Of a DNA stretch of 64,000 bases, positions 58,519 to 64,000 are shown in pieces. Made by a program: the position numbers and the translations under genes. The notes below the pieces were generated by a model. It did no database searches, was not told where the DNA came from, and saw only the letters and a program-made list of their open reading frames with translations. Within the stretch, counting starts at the first letter, position 1; the number at the start of each line of letters is the position of its first letter. Source of the DNA: Pseudopyrenochaeta lycopersici (Eukaryota; Ascomycota; Dothideomycetes; Pleosporales; Pseudopyrenochaetaceae); NCBI GenBank assembly GCA_003313425.1, contig NHZP01000001.1, forward strand, positions 1,054,001 through 1,118,000, given 5' to 3'.

Positions 58519-60274
58519 CTAAGTAGCCAGAAAATCCCACCCTTTGGAATGGATGATTTTCTCCCAATCCCATGACTCTGGGTCTGCGGAATCCATCAGC
58601 TTCCAAACCTCATCGACCACCTCTTTCGCAAACCCAATGTTGCCTAGTCCTGTGCAGGCAATCAGATCACTGAATGCTTTATTGATTTCTCGGCGTTGCT
58701 CCTCTTCAAAGGCTGCGCAGCCTATCAAGAAAAGGGGGAGTAGCACATTGCTCTGAATCCAGCCTTCTGCAGGTAACTCTTTGATGTACCGTATGCCATC
58801 ATCGACTGCGCTTTTGATAAAAGGGTGTGGGCGAGAGTCTTTCGTTGTGCGGTAGAGATACACCCAGGTTGCTTGACGATACAACATGGAGATGGTGTAC
58901 CGAGGTGAACCGGGTTCCTGTGGACATACCCATCCGCGCAAACCAGTATCGATGGCATGGGCGGCAATTAGCGCTTCATAATCCATAGTGGGCTCCTGCT
59001 TATTGTCTATCCTAGCACGAAGCCTTCGTCGTAGGTTGCTGATCTTGGATATGAAACCGAACAGGCCGTCTGATACACCAATCAAAGCAGCGGTCTCTGG
59101 GTTGATCGCGAAAGGAAGGTTGAAGTTGTCCATCATAGGGACTTCGGCGCCGTCAAGGGATGTAATCTGGCTTGCGATCCAGTGGTAGTAGAAGAATTCG
59201 TCGAAAAGGGATTGAAATTCCGGGTTCGAGGATTTCTGGTTCATTGCAATCTGCTTCGCAGCGATCATGTGCATCCTGTACTCGCCAGAGGTGTTACCAT
59301 CGCATATAGAATGAAGAAGATGGAGTAGGATCTGGGCAACATTGGAGTCTTCATAGATCATGACACCGCCTTCGCCAGCCTTTTGACGTTCCAGATCGTG
59401 TTTGAGGAGCTGTAGTGCTTTGCCGCGATGGAAAGCCTGCCTATTCTCGTACTCCTCTGATGGACTCACAGAGTACATGTGGGAAGCTGAAAGGCACAGC
59501 ACAGAATGCATGAGGCCCTCATGTTGCAGAGCCATGGGCAAGAGGATTTTTGTGAAGGGATTTGTGGACTGGTCCCCGTGCAAGCTGAGGACGGCGCTGG
59601 CCCTGCTTACAAAGTGCTGCAGGAGATCACGGTCAAGATCATTTTCGACTCCTTCCATGAGAGGGGGAAGCTCGAATTTGACGTCCAGACTGCGTTTTCG
59701 AGCTATTGCCGTGTCAGCTGCACGCAATAATGAAGACAGCAACATGCTTACCTTCCGCTGCCCTCTCTTTCCCACTCTTCCATATCTCAACGGGCTTATA
59801 ACCTTCACAATGAATATTGTTTTTCTGGCAAGACAAGCAGAACGGTTTCGTTTCATCACACTTCTTCTTTCGCTTTCGACAAGTTGTACATCCAGTCTTC
59901 GATCGAGCTTTTGCCTGCTTTGCGAGCGCGGTAGGAGAGCGAGGAGGGTGTATCCGCGGTCGGCCACGAGCGCGCCTAATCCGTACAGGTTCCGTTGGGG
60001 AGATTGGTGGATCTTCTGCCGAAGGCTCTTCCTTCACATCTGCTAACTGGAGTTCTGTCTCCTCGAGCTTTGGTATTATCTCATTGGAGGATGTTCGTAG
60101 GTCTAATCTATCTTCTGGCGGCGTGTCCGAAGTGTTAAATATATTCGAGTTGAAGTTAGGCGTACTCAAGGGAGATTCGCTGGAGGACGACATGGAGGGC
60201 TGCGGAGAAGAGCTGGTACTCAGGCGAGCGTGCGCGCCTGGCGGCGGATGGCCGAGCGAAAGGGTCGAGATCAT
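58519..60274 (-). CDS. Zn2Cys6 transcription factor with AT-hook-like motif, 568 aa
   Basis: Two exons on the minus strand (60274-59752, 59702-58519) with a 49-nt intron, encoding 568 residues. The Zn2Cys6 cluster reads C129-x2-C132-x6-C139-x6-C146-x2-C149-x6-C156 with the basic RKRKKK loop. Just before it, residues 101-109 (RARGRPRIH) resemble an AT-hook. The Ser/Pro-rich N-terminus (1-95) is probably disordered. The C-terminal two thirds (from about residue 180; LLPMALQHEGLMHSVLCLSASHM) is the fungal-specific domain-2 type regulatory region of several Zn2Cys6 families. A nearer acceptor for the intron would give only 34 nt, too short to splice well; the two choices differ by five residues in frame. 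Target genes cannot be inferred, since both flanks are long and empty. Confidence 0.87.
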
Positions 60275-63200
60275 TCGGCCTAGCGATGAAGAAACCTTGA
60301 GGACTAATTGCGGGGTGAAGTATGCATTGGACGATCAAGCAGTCCTACGCGCATGAAGTAGCCAGCGGCGAGGCGTCTCTTCAAGCGTGTGAGCCCTGTG
60401 CTAATCGACGCACACAGCCAGGAGTCGTCTTGTGCTCTTGTCGCTCAATGCTAATTACGATAGAACAAGTTGTGGAACGGGAGCGCTGGTCGTCCAACAG
60501 GACTTCGATCAGAGTGTCGCAAGACGGCCTAGACGGTCCGCTTCTGATGCCGCGAGCGATCGCGCGGTACGTTGCGTGAGAGCGGGGGAATGCACCTTTA
60601 GCGAGTCGTGGGCGCCGAGGAACGTCCAATAAGATTTGGTGGAACTAACGGCAAAACCAACTCTTTCCCGAGATGAACGGCTGAGCTGAACACAGACTCG
60701 GAAGTCGACAGGGGCGGGCGAAACCAGTTATGTGGGTCAATGGTGGTGAGCGAAGATGTTGATAATCGAACACGAAAGGAGGATCCAAAATGTGTGATTG
60801 TGCAGAGCACACATAAAAGGTGTGCGAGGGCGATCTAGTGGGTGCGGATTATACGACTTTAATGACTAGGATTCCACGTATGCAAAGTGTTCCAGGGTCT
60901 TTGCACGAAGAGGCAAACCGGCGTGCTTGCACAACAAGGTGGAGACGAGGATATAGTGAGTTAAAGTAGCGTCGCAGCAACGACAACCAATTCGCCTCCT
61001 AATACATGTATGGAGGATGACCCTAGGACGAAGTCCACTTTTACCAACGCGCTGGGCCCGGTCGACTTAAAGCAGGGAGCAGGCCGAAGCTTGCAGGAAA
61101 GCACTGAGCACCGGAAGGACTGTGTTGACGACAGCTTAAAGAGGTATCCAGAGCTGCAGATGGCTTCGTAAAGAGTTGCTGGCGTGAACGCTAGGTGCTA
61201 GGGAGGCCGCAAACCCTCGTGGAATATCGAAACGTGCTTGTCAAGCAGTGTGAGTGCGAGTGTGCGTGTGTCACAGAGTGCATGGATCGCTTTCCAGCGG
61301 CTTCATATCTTGGTTTGCCAGCCTGGCCACTTCTCTGATCTTGTTGGCTGGACAAAGTCCAGCGTGGGAGCTGGTGTCCAGGATGAACAGCGGGGAAGGA
61401 TGCTTGCTGAGCGCCGCGGCAGGTCGATTTCATAGCACGAGCGAGTCTGATTAGCCAGTCAATGACGGCCAAGGTCGGCTCGACGATGGGCATTTTTGAT
61501 CGCTGCTGCTTATTGTCACAACATAAACGCCATCGACTTTTACGGCCGCGCACGCAACCGGTTAGTGAATATGCGATCCTTTTGACGGTTTCGAGGCGCC
61601 CCTAGTTGTTAATCAGCCCCACATCAGGACGACGCTTGCATCATGTTGTGCTACAGCTCCGCCCGATGACTTCCGTACTACCTGGTGACATGCTCCCCCG
61701 CTATTGAGATCCGATAAAGCAGGAAAGCATTCAAGCTTGCTCCAAGGCAGCATTCCAAAGCAAAGTTGGAGCTATTGAGCGATGACGAATATCGTTTGCT
61801 CAGCCGTGCTGAGTGTTCTCAGCATCAAGCCACGAGACAAGGGTCGCAAGGCGGCCTGTAGATCCTGACAATGTCCACCGGTCCTGGTAGGTTCAGCGAG
61901 CAACGGCCGGCCAAAGTTTGTTTGAGAAGTCATAAGGCAACCATGCGCACTCCCCGCAACTCGCTTGCCGTGTCAGCAAGAAGCAATAAAGTAATATCCG
62001 GAGTATCTGACTGGGCGCAAGTTATTCATAAAGCAGTATATCCGGCCAAACGCAACGGAGAAAGTCCGCTTTGCGAGGAGATTTTGCATCTCATCGACAG
62101 TTGCCTCTAGCGTTGCGTGGACCATTTCCCTAACAAAGTGAGGTTCTGGTTCGGGGCGGGCGGAGCGGTAGCGGGAGGGAGCTGGCTCTTCAAACAAAGC
62201 ACCCTGGCTTCGGCTTGGACCGAAAGCTCTGACGAAGATAAGGGCGCTTTCAAATTGACTTTGATTCTCTCGCGTAGGTCGTATGTAGATATATTTGGCG
62301 CTCATCATGCTCAGCATCTAGATTTGCTGAGATGCGATTTGCCCCCTGAACGCGCAGCATTTAATGTTAAGCCGCAATGGGAGCGCACCACCAGTTTGAT
62401 GGTGAATCAGACTAGCGAAAGCAGCGGTCCAGCATGATTCGGTGGGTAGCGTCATCTCCGAGCCCCATCTTGTTACGTTGTGGAGCTGCTGGGCCTTGCA
62501 CCATCTCGATCATACCATTTCCCGACGATAAACGACTATTGGAATGAGAATCCACCAGCTGAGGAACATCATGACGCACTTCTGGTCTCCATATGGATCT
62601 TTCGTCACGATTAGTAGTGTGGAAAAAAGATCATATGGCTGTGGCCGACTGTCCCTGCAGGCTTGACAGCGGCGTCGGTGATGGATGACGGGCATTAGCC
62701 CGTTATTGTGTATGGAACAGAACGGACAAATACAGCCAAGGTGGAGTCGAGAGGCGAAGCGGAAGTGTGACTTGCATATTTTAGCGGCATGGGCTAGTTG
62801 CGGGGTCCATTGGGCGTTTCTGGCCTCTCATTCGCTCGCACTATTCCCCACATGGACAATGGCTGCAGATGGCTGCGTGAGCAGTATTGTTGAGCGATGT
62901 TCGACAACGACTCAGGAGGGAAGCGCTCGTGAGCCTTACCATAACCCTGTACCAAGCCGACGGCTCACAGGGTAGAAGAACCGTCATGACGGACCGAGGC
63001 GTTCTACGGCCTGCGTTGGTACCAGGTGGCAGAGAACAGGACGCTGCGCTGTCCCTGAGCCAACCGCGCCCTGTTGCAGATGAGAAGGGATGTACATTGT
63101 TGAATCGCCAGCAGGAAGGCTGCATGCGGCGGTGGGAAGTAATGTGCAGCACTTGGTTCGTTCCGATGTGCCGCCTTGGGGTCCATCACGTGTTTCACCA

Positions 63201-63648
63201 TCGCCAGGCTTCCCAGCAAATGCATATACGGGCGGGTGATCGACTTGAGTCAATCGGGACGCGACAAAAGCCGTTCCAGAGTACAGCGAATTTCGACTTG
63301 CGCTAGCTGGAAGGCTAAGCTTGGAGGGTTGAGAGACAGTAGCTCAGTGCATAAGGCTGTGCAAAGTTAAATAACATCAATCGGGCATTGCCCCTATTCT
63401 CGCTCACGCATAGAAGTGATGTTGACTTTACAGCTGCTGGGCTGCCGGTATCATGTCAGAATGGGCGTGGGGTAAATTTTTAGTTTCTGTCCTTGGATCA
63501 ATGTTTCGCCGAAATCCGACGCTTTGACACTTTCACCAATCCGAAGCAAAGCATCCATCACCGCCTTTACAAACACAATACGGTCCATATTCATCATGCA
63601 ATCACGGCCAAAGGCTCGTCTCTACAGTATTAAGTAGCGATTGCGATA
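60275..63648. other. Long divergent intergenic region, 3.4 kb
   Basis: This region lies between the start of the Zn2Cys6 gene (minus) and CFT2 (plus). No recognisable gene, RNA or repeat was found. Open frames on both strands are short, overlap, and lack domains. A TG-rich tract occurs near 61247-61276. The length suggests extensive upstream regulation of the transcription-factor gene, a non-coding transcript, or an undetected small gene. Confidence 0.5.
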
Positions 63649-64000
63649 ATGTTCAACTTCACGCCTCTCTTGGGCGCGCAGTCTGCGTCACCTGCGTCTC
63701 AGTCGCTGTTGGAGTTCGACGGCGGAATCCAAGTACTCATAGACGTTGGCTGGGACGAGAGCTTTGATGTCGAGAAGTTGAAGGAGATTGAAAGGTAGGT
63801 CTTGACTTGGATGCGACTTGGACCGGCGTGGTGTGGACCTGCATGGTCTTTGGAATATCTTGCGCCTGCGCAAACTACGCCCGCGAGCTGTTGATGCTAT
63901 ATAGACATTCCATGTATGTAGAATACAAGCTGATATTGATCTCCTAGACATGTCCCAACACTCTCATTCATTCTGCTTACCCACGCGACGACTGCACATC
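63649..64000 (+). CDS. CFT2 / CPSF-100 subunit, partial at right edge
   Basis: Start of the gene for the second-largest subunit of the cleavage and polyadenylation factor, a metallo-beta-lactamase/beta-CASP family protein that pairs with the endonuclease Ysh1/CPSF-73 in the nucleus. Exon 1 is 63649-63794, the intron is 63795-63947 (153 nt, GTAGGT to CCTAG), and exon 2 continues past the window. The translation begins MFNFTPLLGAQSASPASQSL, then LEFDGGIQVLIDVGWDESFD. After the intron it continues HVPTLSFILLTHATTAH, the first metallo-beta-lactamase strands. This matches the family N-terminus closely. Only 65 whole codons are visible, so domains beyond that cannot be assessed. Confidence 0.88.

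Noticed and set aside
58060..58606. Minus-strand frames at the end of the second Zn2Cys6 gene
   Set aside because: They lie in or overlap the 3' end of that gene on the same strand and have no independent support; likely 3' UTR.

Overview
This is chromosomal DNA from a filamentous ascomycete (Pezizomycotina). The genes have short introns (49-182 nt) with GTAAGT-type donors and CTAAC/CTGAC-like branch points. The window encodes leashin, the Woronin-body tether found only in this group, plus an AA9 polysaccharide monooxygenase and Zn2Cys6 regulators. A Dothideomycete (Pleosporales-like) origin is my best guess from overall gene style, but the sequence alone does not settle it. I saw no mobile elements, rRNA, tRNA or CRISPR.

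Layout. 1-10 kb: an MFS drug/polyamine-type exporter (+), a Zn2Cys6 regulator (+) with a nested palindrome just upstream, an unrecognised protein (+), and a membrane-anchored short-chain dehydrogenase (-). 10.6-40.9 kb (-): one giant four-exon gene that fills almost half the window. Its three long open frames join cleanly at consensus splice sites into a predicted 10,024-residue protein, the fused (LAH-1 plus LAH-2) form of leashin. 42-46 kb: the CstF-64/Rna15 polyadenylation factor (-) and a copper amine oxidase (-). 47-50 kb: an AA9 LPMO (+) and a Gly/Pro-rich unknown (+). 50-54 kb: a full-size ABCG transporter of the YOL075c type (-). 54.5-58.5 kb is gene-poor. 58.5-60.3 kb: a second Zn2Cys6 regulator (-) carrying an AT-hook-like motif. 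60.3-63.6 kb is a long divergent intergenic region. The right edge holds the first exon and the start of the second of CFT2/CPSF-100 (+).

The exceptional object is leashin. It has an N-terminal organelle-binding part, an ER/K-rich helix, and a disordered middle with about fifty lysine-block modules. Some modules are preceded by an acidic-Trp box and many are followed by S/TP or KRxS sites. Twelve Ala/Gly-rich segments lie mostly toward the N-terminal half, and a strongly conserved coiled-coil and globular C-terminus ends the protein. In Neurospora the locus is split in two and Woronin bodies sit at the cell cortex. The unsplit gene here predicts the ancestral arrangement, with Woronin bodies tethered directly at the septal pore. 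The remaining genes are ordinary metabolism, transport, regulation and RNA processing, with no sign of a biosynthetic cluster.
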